Shown in pieces: positions 1 through 6,721 of a stretch of DNA of 6,828 nucleotides. The stretch lies in NCBI RefSeq assembly GCF_018336475.1, contig NZ_CP048741.1, positions 2,078,055 to 2,084,882 on the forward strand. Reading direction: 5' to 3'. Each line of letters starts with the position of its first letter. The stretch's first letter is position 1. Origin of the DNA: Romboutsia sp. 13368. Its GTDB lineage: Bacteria; Bacillota; Clostridia; Peptostreptococcales; Peptostreptococcaceae. The notes under the pieces are model-generated. The model searched no databases and was not told where the DNA came from. It saw only the letters and a list, made by a program, of their open reading frames with translations. Both the position numbers and the translations under genes were made by a program.

Positions 1-102
1 TCACTAATATAATATATTGTCCATTAAAGTTATACTCATATATCTTTAATAATTAAACTTATATTTAATATAATTTAATTAATTAACTTGTGTATACATA
101 AA
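1..102. other. AT-rich non-coding region downstream of hisS
   Basis: These 102 bp contain no supported gene on either strand. On the minus strand a short ATG frame near position 25 stops after six codons. No GC-rich intrinsic terminator follows hisS, so transcription may continue towards the next gene outside the window. TGGACA at 23-18 on the minus strand resembles a -35 box, but its -10 partner would fall beyond the window edge and cannot be tested. Confidence 0.6.
46..86. repeat. Imperfect all-A/T inverted repeat downstream of hisS
   Basis: Arms 46-64 and 68-86 pair over 18 A-T base pairs in blocks of 6, 8 and 4, with single unpaired bases at C58 and A82 and a 3-nt loop. It starts about 17 bp past the hisS stop. 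No U-run follows, so it is not a typical terminator; it could form an mRNA 3'-end hairpin. In DNA of this composition chance pairing is easy, so significance is low to moderate. Confidence 0.35.
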
Positions 103-1365
103 CTACATTCTAGACTTTAATTCTTTAACTATTTCACTTAACTTAATAGTTATTTGTTCTGATGTTGCCATATTCTTTAATGTAGCAGCATCATTAGCTA
201 ATTCATCATCACCTATAACTATAGTAAATTTAGCATTTATTTTGTCAGAGTATTTAAATTGAGCCTTAACACTTCTATCTAAGTGATCATTTTCTGCACT
301 TATATGGTTTGTTCTTAAGTCTTTAAGTAATTTAAAACTCTTAGTCTTAGCTTCTTCCCCTATAGTTACTATAAATATATCAGTTGAATATGGATTTTCT
401 ATTTCTATATTATTATTTTCCATAGTTAATAATAATCTTTCAGCTCCTAATCCAAATCCTATACCACTAACTCCCTTAGGTCCACCTAATTGCTCAACAA
501 GTCCGTCGTATCTTCCTCCACCACAAACTGTACTTTGAGAACCTATATCGTTAGATATTATTTCAAATGCAGTTTTCTTGTAGTAATCAAGTCCTCTAAC
601 TATACTTCTATCAACTACAAAGTTTATATCCATTTCTTTTAAGTATGTTTGTAATTTTTCAAAGTGATCTTTACAATCATCACATATATGATCAACCATG
701 AAAGGTATATCTGTTAAGTTTTCCTTACAAGTAGGATTTTTACAATCTATAACTCTCATTGGATTTTTATCTTTTCTTTCTAAACATGTTTCACATAACA
801 CATCTGATTTTGTATCAAGATATTGTTTTAAAGTAGCATTGTATTCTTCTCTACAAGTAGGACATCCAACAGAGTTTATACTTACTGCTAAATCTTTAAG
901 ACCAACTTCATTAAAGAATTGTATAGCTAATGCTATAACTTCTGCATCTATTGATGGTTTATCACTACCTAGTGCTTCTACCCCAAATTGATGGAATTGT
1001 CTTTGTCTTCCTGCTTGTGGTCTTTCATATCTAAAACAAGGAGTTATATAGAATAACTTTGTTGGTTGAGTATCAGCATATAATTTATTTTCTATAAATG
1101 CTCTAACTACACCTGCTGTTCCCTCTGGCTTTAAAGTTATATCTCTACCACCTTTATCTGTAAATGAGTACATTTCTTTTTGTACTATATCTGTAGTATC
1201 TCCTACACCTCTTTTAAATAACTCTGTGTGTTCAAACACTGGAGTTCTCATTTCTTCATATCCAAATAATGAACATATTTCTCTAAATTTATTTTCAACA
1301 TAATTCCATTTATATGCATCTTTAGGAGTTATGTCCTTAGTTCCTCTTGGAGCTTTAGTTAACAT
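103..1365 (-). CDS. hisS: Histidyl-tRNA synthetase
   Basis: This class II synthetase attaches histidine to tRNA-His in the cytoplasm. The 420 aa length is normal for bacterial HisRS. It starts APRGTKDITP (5-14), as HisRS does. Class II motif 2 is at FRYERPQAGRQRQFHQFGVE (111-130). The histidine-specific motifs are RGLDYY (257-262) and GGGRYDG (282-288), and motif 3 is GIGFGLGAER (301-310). Residues about 325-420 form the anticodon-binding domain. The insertion domain (about 165-235) holds eight cysteines: C168, C171, C191, C194, C208, C213, C228 and C231. Their paired spacing suggests a metal site. The ATG lies inside the end of hemZ, with no room for a T-box leader. It is the last gene of the operon in view; in many Firmicutes aspS follows. 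Confidence 0.97.
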   Translation of the reverse strand: MLTKAPRGTKDITPKDAYKWNYVENKFREICSLFGYEEMRTPVFEHTELFKRGVGDTTDIVQKEMYSFTDKGGRDITLKPEGTAGVVRAFIENKLYADTQPTKLFYITPCFRYERPQAGRQRQFHQFGVEALGSDKPSIDAEVIALAIQFFNEVGLKDLAVSINSVGCPTCREEYNATLKQYLDTKSDVLCETCLERKDKNPMRVIDCKNPTCKENLTDIPFMVDHICDDCKDHFEKLQTYLKEMDINFVVDRSIVRGLDYYKKTAFEIISNDIGSQSTVCGGGRYDGLVEQLGGPKGVSGIGFGLGAERLLLTMENNNIEIENPYSTDIFIVTIGEEAKTKSFKLLKDLRTNHISAENDHLDRSVKAQFKYSDKINAKFTIVIGDDELANDAATLKNMATSEQITIKLSEIVKELKSRM

Positions 1366-2827
1366 TTTGGTATATTTCCTTTCTTTTTCTTTCTATCATT
1401 TCATCAACTCTATCTATATATTGCTCAACGTTCTTTACGTTTTCAACTCTTTCGATTCTGTCTTCATCAACATATACAAATTTAGATATAGAACCTGCAC
1501 CTAATGCATAGTTACTTTGTTTTTCTTCCATGATTTGAATATTATATATGCATTCATATCCTTCTTTTGCATATCCTATATTTTCTAAGTTTCCTAGCAT
1601 ATGCTTTTGACGATACATATAGTATGGATTAAGTCCCATATCTTTTGCATATTCCATAGATAAATCTATCATCTTTATCATTTCTTCATATCTTGTAAGT
1701 TCATAATTTTCTATATCTTCTTTTAGCTTAGAGGCTCTTTTTACCGCTAACGTATGTACAGTCAAGCTTTCAGGTTGAAGTTTTTTAATTTCTTCTAATG
1801 TATTTTTAACCATATCTAAATTTTCATCTACAAGACCTAATATAAGGTCCATATTTATGTTATCAAATCCTATTTCTCTAGCCATATTGAAACAATCAAC
1901 TATATCAGAAACACTATGAGCACGTCCTATTTTTTCTAAAGTTTCATCATTCATAGTTTGAGGATTTATACTTATTCTACTTACATTGTGCTTTTTAAGA
2001 ACTTCTAATTTTTCTCTAGTTATAGAATCCGGTCTTCCTGCTTCAACTGTAAACTCTTTTATTTTAGTTAAATCTAGTTCTTTAAATAACGCAGTTATTA
2101 ATATATCTAACTCTGGTGCTTCTAAAGCGGTTGGAGTTCCTCCACCTATATATAATGTTTCAATCTCTTTATTTGTATCTTCTATTATTTTTGCCATTCC
2201 CTTAATTTCTTCTATAAGTTTTTCTACATATTCCATTCTTAAGTGTCCAAACTGTTTTAGTGGATTTGCTGGGAATGAACAATAATAACATCTTGTAGGA
2301 CAAAACGGTATTCCCACATATAAAGATATTTTATTTTCATCAATAGGATACATAAAAGGTCTTTCTCTTTTTGCTATATCTAAGGCTAAATCTATCTTTT
2401 CATCCATTATTAAGTAGTTCTCTTTTAGATTTTGTCTTATAGACTCGTCATCCATACCTTTATCTAGTAAGTTATGAACTATCTTAACAGGTCTTATTCC
2501 AGTAAGTATGCCCCATGGTACATAAGTATTAAATTTCTTTTTTAATACATTAAACATACTTCTTTTTATCATTTCTTTAGTTAATTTTTTTAATCCTTGC
2601 TCATTTAAATCATCTGTTTTTATATGTTCTGATGACTCAAATCTAAGTTCATAATTTTCATAGTATTTAGTAGTTGATATTAAAGTATTGTTGTATTCTA
2701 AAAGGTTATTTTCTAAAACCATTCCAAAATTCTTTTTATCAGTAAATTGGAAATCTGATGTAAATAGCTTTATAAGTTCTGCAACTTCATACTTAAAATC
2801 ATGATTCTTTAATATTACGTTTAACAT
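1355..2827 (-). CDS. hemZ: Radical SAM protein HemZ, coproporphyrinogen III dehydrogenase family
   Basis: A 490-aa radical SAM enzyme of the HemN/HemW/HemZ family. After an N-terminal domain of about 165 residues, typical of HemZ and absent from HemW, the radical SAM barrel opens with the 4Fe-4S motif CPTRCYYC (C176, C180, C183). It continues with the SAM-binding GGGTPT (228-233), VEAGRPD (261-267) and SINPQTM (286-292). YRQKHM (405-410) and the C-terminal region match the family. HemZ is annotated as oxygen-independent coproporphyrinogen III oxidase, which decarboxylates two propionates in haem synthesis. Many Peptostreptococcaceae lack a full haem pathway, and this window shows no other haem gene, so the true substrate is uncertain. 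The gene follows the MBL hydrolase by 14 bp, and its end overlaps hisS by 11 bp. Family assignment is strong; reaction is inferred from the family. Confidence 0.93.
   Translation of the reverse strand: MLNVILKNHDFKYEVAELIKLFTSDFQFTDKKNFGMVLENNLLEYNNTLISTTKYYENYELRFESSEHIKTDDLNEQGLKKLTKEMIKRSMFNVLKKKFNTYVPWGILTGIRPVKIVHNLLDKGMDDESIRQNLKENYLIMDEKIDLALDIAKRERPFMYPIDENKISLYVGIPFCPTRCYYCSFPANPLKQFGHLRMEYVEKLIEEIKGMAKIIEDTNKEIETLYIGGGTPTALEAPELDILITALFKELDLTKIKEFTVEAGRPDSITREKLEVLKKHNVSRISINPQTMNDETLEKIGRAHSVSDIVDCFNMAREIGFDNINMDLILGLVDENLDMVKNTLEEIKKLQPESLTVHTLAVKRASKLKEDIENYELTRYEEMIKMIDLSMEYAKDMGLNPYYMYRQKHMLGNLENIGYAKEGYECIYNIQIMEEKQSNYALGAGSISKFVYVDEDRIERVENVKNVEQYIDRVDEMIERKRKEIYQNVN
1375..1382 (-). 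promoter_or_regulatory. Weak Shine-Dalgarno of hisS within hemZ
   Basis: The minus strand reads AAAGGAAA, with the AGGA core 11 nt from the hisS ATG at 1365. The site is weaker and further away than those of the other genes. Because hemZ ends 8-10 bp past this ATG, hisS translation probably depends on ribosomes arriving from hemZ. Confidence 0.5.
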
Positions 2828-2835
2828 TTTAACGT

Positions 2836-2841
2836 CTCCTT
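2836..2841 (-). promoter_or_regulatory. Shine-Dalgarno of hemZ
   Basis: AAGGAG on the minus strand lies 8 nt before the hemZ ATG at 2827 and directly after the TAG stop of the MBL hydrolase (2844-2842). It supports the chosen start. Confidence 0.75.
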
Positions 2842-3456
2842 CTACATATAAGGATTACTCATCTTCTCTATACCAAGTGTTGAGCTTGGACCATGACCAG
2901 GATGTATCTTTACTTTATCTTCAAATTTAGATAATTTCTTTAAAGATTTCTCTATTTGTCTATAGTCTCCACCATAAAGGTCAGTTCTTCCTATACTTCC
3001 TGCAAATAAAGTATCTCCTGTAAACATATCATCATTAACTCTTATACACATACATCCTTTTGTATGTCCTGGTGTATGAATAAAACTTAATTTTAAATTT
3101 CCAAGTTCTAACTTATCCTTATCTTTAACATATATGTCAGCATCTAATTCTTGCGGTCCACAATGCATAGAATAACTTAGATTTTTTCTATTATTATTTA
3201 ATAACTCTTTTTCATCATTATGAGCTATTACCTTAACATTAGTTTGAGATTTTATTTTATTAACTGCTCCTATATGATCTCCGTGACCATGAGTTAATAT
3301 TATATACTCTAATTCTAAAGCATTTGCTTTTATATAATTAAGTATTTTATCACTAGCTCCCCCTGGATCTACAACTGCACATTTTTTAGTTTCTTCATCT
3401 ATTAATATGTACATATTTTCACCAAAGTATGGTTCAACTATTTTCTCTATTTTCAT
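2842..3456 (-). CDS. Small metallo-beta-lactamase-fold hydrolase, glyoxalase II-like (YcbL/YqgX type)
   Basis: This is a single-domain MBL-fold metal hydrolase of 204 aa from the preferred ATG (206 aa if started at 3462). Numbering from the longer form, all metal ligands are present: THGHGDH (H58, H60, D62, H63), TPGHT (H133), GDTLF (D150) and HPGHG (H190). GSIGRTDLYGGD (155-166) is the stretch typical of the short glyoxalase II-like group. It lacks the C-terminal helical domain of true GloB, so activity on S-lactoylglutathione cannot be assumed, and many clostridia lack glutathione. A thioester hydrolase working on another thiol is plausible but unproven. There is no signal peptide, so it should be cytoplasmic. 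It sits between dtd and hemZ with gaps of about 12 and 14 bp. Family and active site are confident; substrate is unknown. Confidence 0.93.
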   Translation of the reverse strand: MKIEKIVEPYFGENMYILIDEETKKCAVVDPGGASDKILNYIKANALELEYIILTHGHGDHIGAVNKIKSQTNVKVIAHNDEKELLNNNRKNLSYSMHCGPQELDADIYVKDKDKLELGNLKLSFIHTPGHTKGCMCIRVNDDMFTGDTLFAGSIGRTDLYGGDYRQIEKSLKKLSKFEDKVKIHPGHGPSSTLGIEKMSNPYM

Positions 3457-3464
3457 AATCATCT

Positions 3465-3470
3465 CTCCTT
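3465..3470 (-). promoter_or_regulatory. Shine-Dalgarno deciding the start of the MBL hydrolase
   Basis: The minus strand reads TAAGGAGAGATGATTATG. AAGGAG lies only 2 nt from the first ATG (3462) but 8 nt from the second (3456). Good spacing favours the second ATG. The TAA that ends dtd overlaps this site. Confidence 0.7.
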
Positions 3471-3918
3471 AGAAAGTTCTATTTGATTCAAGTAATATAG
3501 TAACTGGTCCATCATTAGTTAAATCAACCATCATATGTGCACCAAATTGTCCCGTTTGAGTTACTATTCCTTCTTTTCTCGATTTTTCTATGAACTCTTC
3601 ATATAGCTTTGTTGCAAGTTCTGGTCTTGCAGCTGTAGAAAAGCTAGGTCTTCTACCTTTTCTACAGTCTCCATATAAAGTAAATTGAGATACCACTAAT
3701 AGCTCCCCTTCTACATCCTTTAATGACAAGTTCATTTTTTGATTTTCATCTTCGAATATTCTTAAATTTAGTACTTTATCTATTATATAATCTACATCTT
3801 TAGATGTATCTTCATGTGTTACTCCAAGCAAAACAAGTAATCCTTTTTTTATCTCTCCAGTAATATTACCATCTACTGTAACCTTTGAAGAAGATACTCT
3901 TTGAACAACAGCTCTCAT
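3469..3918 (-). CDS. dtd: D-aminoacyl-tRNA deacylase
   Basis: Dtd is a cytoplasmic homodimer that hydrolyses the ester bond of D-aminoacyl-tRNAs (and glycine wrongly attached to tRNA-Ala), recycling tRNA and keeping D-residues out of proteins. The 149 aa length is standard for the family. MRAVVQRV at the N-terminus is the usual opening. SQFTLYGD (77-84) carries the SQFTL motif, PSF lies at 91-93, and NDGPVT (135-140) carries the Gly-cisPro chirality-filter motif at G137-P138. The start has a consensus AGGAGG. It follows relA by 9 bp, and its own TAA overlaps the AAGGAG of the next gene. The relA-dtd pairing is conserved in Firmicutes and fits a cluster devoted to tRNA charging state. All key motifs are intact. 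Confidence 0.97.
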   Translation of the reverse strand: MRAVVQRVSSSKVTVDGNITGEIKKGLLVLLGVTHEDTSKDVDYIIDKVLNLRIFEDENQKMNLSLKDVEGELLVVSQFTLYGDCRKGRRPSFSTAARPELATKLYEEFIEKSRKEGIVTQTGQFGAHMMVDLTNDGPVTILLESNRTF

Positions 3919-3923
3919 AATAA

Positions 3924-3929
3924 CCTCCT
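3924..3929 (-). promoter_or_regulatory. Shine-Dalgarno of dtd, sharing bases with the relA stop codon
   Basis: The minus strand reads TAGGAGGTTATTATG. The TAG (3930-3928) ends relA and the overlapping AGGAGG serves dtd with 5 nt spacing. A ribosome ending relA therefore covers the dtd initiation site, which suggests coupled translation. Confidence 0.8.
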
Positions 3930-6138
3930 AGTTTATTACTCTATAAATATTTTCAACACCAGGAATTGATTTTATCTTTTTCATTAGTGTATTTAATGTT
4001 TCTATATTATTAACTTCTACTAAAAGATTTACACTTACTACACTATCTTTCCCTTTTCTAGCATTTATACCATTTAAAGAAATTTTATCCATAACAACTA
4101 TATGAGTTATATCGTTTATTATACCTCTTCTATCAACCGTTTTTATTTGTATTTCTGCCTCAAATTTGCTAGATTCTGAATTAGTCCATGACACATCTAC
4201 CAATCTACTTTTGAATGAATCGTTGTTAATATTTGCATTTGGGCAATCAGATCTGTGTATTGCAACACCTCTTCCTTTTGTTATATAACCTATAATTTCA
4301 TCACCAGGAAGTGGGTTACAACATTTAGCAAATCTTATAAGTATATTATCTAGGCCTTTAACAACAATTCCTTGATTATTATTATTCTTTCTTTTTTTCT
4401 TATATTCCGCATCACTTATATTATGTTTTTCGATATCATTTATCTCTTCTTTTTGTTCTTTTTGCTCTTTCTTAACTTCTTTTTCATATAACTCTCTAAC
4501 TTTAGAAACTACATGATTAGCTATTATACCACCGTATCCAATAGTAGCTATTAAGTCTTCTACTGTTGGTTGGTTAAATCTTTTAGTCATTTGTTGCATG
4601 TATTTTTCTACATTAGGGTCTTTTAATGGTATATTTTGTTTTCTGAATTCTTTTTCAAGTATTTCAGTTCCTCTTTGAATATTTTCTTCTCTTCTTTCTT
4701 TTTTAAACCACTGCCTAATTCTACTTTTAGCATTTGGTGTTTTAACAATATTTATCCAATCTCTACTTGGTCCGTTAGAATTTGAAGAAGTTAATATTTC
4801 AACTATATTACCATTTTGAAGCTTATAATCAAGAGTTACTATCCTTCCATCTATCTTTGCACCAACACATTTATTTCCTACATTTGTATGCACTCTATAT
4901 GCAAAATCTATAGGTGTTGACTCTGCTGGAAGTTCTACAACATCTCCTTTAGGAGTAAATACATAAACTTGACTACTGAATACATCCTCTTTAAGAGCAT
5001 CCATAAATTCTTGTGGGTCTTTTAAATCTTGTTCCCACTCTATCATTTGTCTTAGCCATTTAAGCTTACCTTCTATACTAGTTTGCTTTTGACTATTATT
5101 TCCTTCTTTATATTTCCAGTGAGCTGCTATCCCGTACTCAGCTATAGTATGCATTTCTTTAGTTCTTATCTGTATTTCTAAAGGTTCACCATCTGGACCT
5201 ATTACAGTTGTGTGTAAACTTTGATACATATTAGGCTTTGGCATAGCTATATAATCTTTAAATCTACCTGGCATAGGAGTCCATAAAGTATGTATCATCC
5301 CAAGCACTGCATAGCAATCTTTTACAGTATCTACTATAATCCTAACTGCCATTAAATCATATATTTCTTGGAATGTTTTATGCTTATTTTGCATTTTTCT
5401 ATATATACTATAAAAATGCTTTGGTCTTCCATATACATTACACTTTATACTTACATCTTCAAATAACTTATTTAATATGTTAATAACATTTTCTATATAT
5501 GCCTCTCTTTGGCTTCTTTTTTTAGCTACTCTTTCTACTAATTGATAGTAACCTTCCGGGTCTATATATCTTAAAGCTAAATCTTCAAGTTCCCATTTAA
5601 TCATGGAAATACCTAATCTATTAGCTATACCACCATATATTTCTAATGTTTCTATCGCTTTTGCTTTTGCTTTTTCAGGAGGCATAAACTTTAGTGTTCT
5701 CATATTGTGAAGTCTATCTGCCAATTTTATAAGTATGACTCTTATATCTTTTGCCATAGCAAGGAACATTTTTCTTAAGTTTTCAGCTTGAGTTTCTTCT
5801 TTTGACTGATATTTAATCTGTCCAAGTTTAGTTACTCCATCTACTAAATCCGCTATTTCCTTAGAAAATTCTTTTTCTATATCTTCATATGTATATTCAG
5901 TATCTTCAACTACATCATGAAGTAAACCTGCTATTATAGTTTCTATATCTAATTCCATATCACTTAGAATATTCGCTACTGCTATCGGATGTATAAAGTA
6001 AGGTTCCCCTGATTTCCTAAATTGTCCATCATGTGCTTTTTTCCCAAAGTAATAAGCTTTTTCAACTAAATTAACATCTGCATCTTTTGCGTATTTTTTT
6101 ATTTTATTTATAAGCTCTTGAATTTCTTTATCCTGCAT
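3928..6138 (-). CDS. relA: Bifunctional (p)ppGpp synthetase/hydrolase (RelA/SpoT homolog, Rel/RSH)
   Basis: This long RSH protein makes (p)ppGpp from ATP and GTP/GDP when ribosomes stall with uncharged tRNA, and also degrades it. The 736 aa length is typical. The domain order is complete. The HD hydrolase (about 25-200) keeps FIHP (H50), LLHDVVEDT (H74, D75) and ADRLHN (D141), so hydrolysis should be active. The synthetase (about 235-345) has RPK (238-240), GRFKDYIAMPK (291-301), YQSLHTT (305-311) and EIQIRT (321-326). The basic RFKD version, rather than an acidic one, is the hallmark of bifunctional Rel/SpoT enzymes. TGS (about 386-450) starts at VYVFTPKGD. A helical region follows, then a charged low-complexity linker (551-589). 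The zinc-finger-like domain has C606, C607, H628 and C632, and an ACT domain covers about 660-736. relA leads the tight gene cluster that runs to hisS; its stop codon TAG overlaps the dtd Shine-Dalgarno. Confidence 0.97.
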   Translation of the reverse strand: MQDKEIQELINKIKKYAKDADVNLVEKAYYFGKKAHDGQFRKSGEPYFIHPIAVANILSDMELDIETIIAGLLHDVVEDTEYTYEDIEKEFSKEIADLVDGVTKLGQIKYQSKEETQAENLRKMFLAMAKDIRVILIKLADRLHNMRTLKFMPPEKAKAKAIETLEIYGGIANRLGISMIKWELEDLALRYIDPEGYYQLVERVAKKRSQREAYIENVINILNKLFEDVSIKCNVYGRPKHFYSIYRKMQNKHKTFQEIYDLMAVRIIVDTVKDCYAVLGMIHTLWTPMPGRFKDYIAMPKPNMYQSLHTTVIGPDGEPLEIQIRTKEMHTIAEYGIAAHWKYKEGNNSQKQTSIEGKLKWLRQMIEWEQDLKDPQEFMDALKEDVFSSQVYVFTPKGDVVELPAESTPIDFAYRVHTNVGNKCVGAKIDGRIVTLDYKLQNGNIVEILTSSNSNGPSRDWINIVKTPNAKSRIRQWFKKERREENIQRGTEILEKEFRKQNIPLKDPNVEKYMQQMTKRFNQPTVEDLIATIGYGGIIANHVVSKVRELYEKEVKKEQKEQKEEINDIEKHNISDAEYKKKRKNNNNQGIVVKGLDNILIRFAKCCNPLPGDEIIGYITKGRGVAIHRSDCPNANINNDSFKSRLVDVSWTNSESSKFEAEIQIKTVDRRGIINDITHIVVMDKISLNGINARKGKDSVVSVNLLVEVNNIETLNTLMKKIKSIPGVENIYRVIN

Positions 6139-6142
6139 AATA

Positions 6143-6148
6143 CCACCT
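6143..6148 (-). promoter_or_regulatory. Shine-Dalgarno of relA
   Basis: The minus strand reads AGGTGG, then TATT, then the ATG at 6138. The site is one base off the consensus AGGAGG and its 4-nt spacing is short, so initiation may be somewhat weaker than at apt or dtd. No other ATG nearby has a better site. Confidence 0.7.
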
Positions 6149-6172
6149 ATTTCAAATATAAATTTATATATT

Positions 6173-6201
6173 AAAATAGTTGGCTATATACCAACTATTT
6201 T
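6173..6201 (-). terminator. Hairpin between apt and relA, possible weak or attenuating terminator
   Basis: A perfect 11-bp inverted repeat, AAAATAGTTGG / CCAACTATTTT, surrounds a 7-nt loop (6184-6190) about 8 bp past the apt stop. In the direction of the operon the stem ends in UUUU, which pairs with the A-tract, and is then followed by AA, so the U-tail is short and termination is probably partial. Read on the plus strand the tail is six Ts, a better terminator, but no plus-strand gene is visible to end. It may lower read-through from apt into relA, end a short apt transcript, or protect an mRNA end. Only the inverted repeat is seen directly; function is inferred. Confidence 0.5.
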
Positions 6202-6203
6202 TT

Positions 6204-6217
6204 AAGTACTAGTACTT
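6204..6217. repeat. 14-bp perfect palindrome spanning the apt stop codon
   Basis: AAGTACTAGTACTT reads the same on both strands and is built from two adjacent AGTACT copies. It covers the last apt codons and the TAG stop, and begins 2 bp beyond the right arm of the apt-relA hairpin. It could be a protein-binding palindrome or part of a larger RNA structure, but a chance palindrome is also possible. Confidence 0.35.
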
Positions 6218-6721
6218 TATTAAAGAATTTATTTCGTATTCAGATAATTTATCTCTTCCTTTTAAATCTTCTAATTCTATTAAGAATTGCATAGAAACTA
6301 CTTCTCCACCTAATTGCTCTATTAACTTAGCTGCAGCTTCCATAGTTCCTCCCGTAGCTAGTAAATCATCTACTATAGCTACTCTTTGACCTGGCTTTAT
6401 TGCATCTTTATGTATTTGTAATGTATCACTTCCGTACTCTAATCCATAGCTATAACTTATAGTTTCTGATGGTAGTTTTCCTGGTTTTCTAACTGGAACA
6501 AATCCAACACCTAATCCATAAGCAACTGGAGTTCCCATTAAAAATCCTCTAGCTTCTGGTCCTACTATAATATCTATATTTTTATCTTTTAATTCATTTA
6601 TAAATGAATCTATTGTATACTTAAAAGCTTCACCATCTTGCATTAATGTTGTGATGTCTTTAAATTGTATTCCTTCTTTTGGGAAGTTTTCGATATTTCT
6701 TATTACTTTTTTTAAGTCCAT
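6209..6721 (-). CDS. apt: Adenine phosphoribosyltransferase
   Basis: This cytoplasmic purine-salvage enzyme converts adenine and PRPP to AMP and pyrophosphate. At 170 aa it has the full usual length of bacterial Apt. The N-terminal FPKEGIQFKDI (residues 13-23) is the typical Apt signature. GPEARGF (54-60) and RKPGKLP (78-84) are the flexible-loop and substrate-binding segments. VAIVDDLLATGGT (114-126) is the type I phosphoribosyltransferase PRPP-binding motif, with both acidic residues (D118, D119) intact. The start is set by an AGGAGGG site 5 nt upstream, and the ATG overlaps the end of the upstream gene. A 70-bp gap with a hairpin separates it from relA. Its neighbour makes (p)ppGpp, which in Firmicutes controls GTP and purine metabolism, so the pairing makes metabolic sense. 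No truncation or missing residue was seen. Confidence 0.97.
   Translation of the reverse strand: MDLKKVIRNIENFPKEGIQFKDITTLMQDGEAFKYTIDSFINELKDKNIDIIVGPEARGFLMGTPVAYGLGVGFVPVRKPGKLPSETISYSYGLEYGSDTLQIHKDAIKPGQRVAIVDDLLATGGTMEAAAKLIEQLGGEVVSMQFLIELEDLKGRDKLSEYEINSLIKY

Noticed and set aside
18..23. TGGACA as a -35 box for a downstream gene
   Set aside because: The matching -10 would lie outside the window, so it cannot be supported.
1..102. T-box or other riboswitch for a downstream aminoacyl-tRNA synthetase
   Set aside because: No T-box core, specifier stem or antiterminator is visible in these bases; any leader would have to lie further downstream.
698..991. Plus-strand open frame of 97 codons
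   Set aside because: It lies entirely antisense to the conserved insertion and catalytic region of hisS and resembles no family I recognise.
1986..2285. Plus-strand open frame of 99 codons
   Set aside because: It is antisense to the radical SAM core of hemZ, whose conserved motifs explain the sequence; the frame looks like a codon-bias shadow.
6165..6194. Candidate sigma-A promoter for relA (TTGGTA, 18-bp spacer, TATATA)
   Set aside because: The -35 match is weak, TATATA is common by chance in this AT-rich gap, and the site overlaps the hairpin. It is mentioned as a possibility but not listed as a feature.
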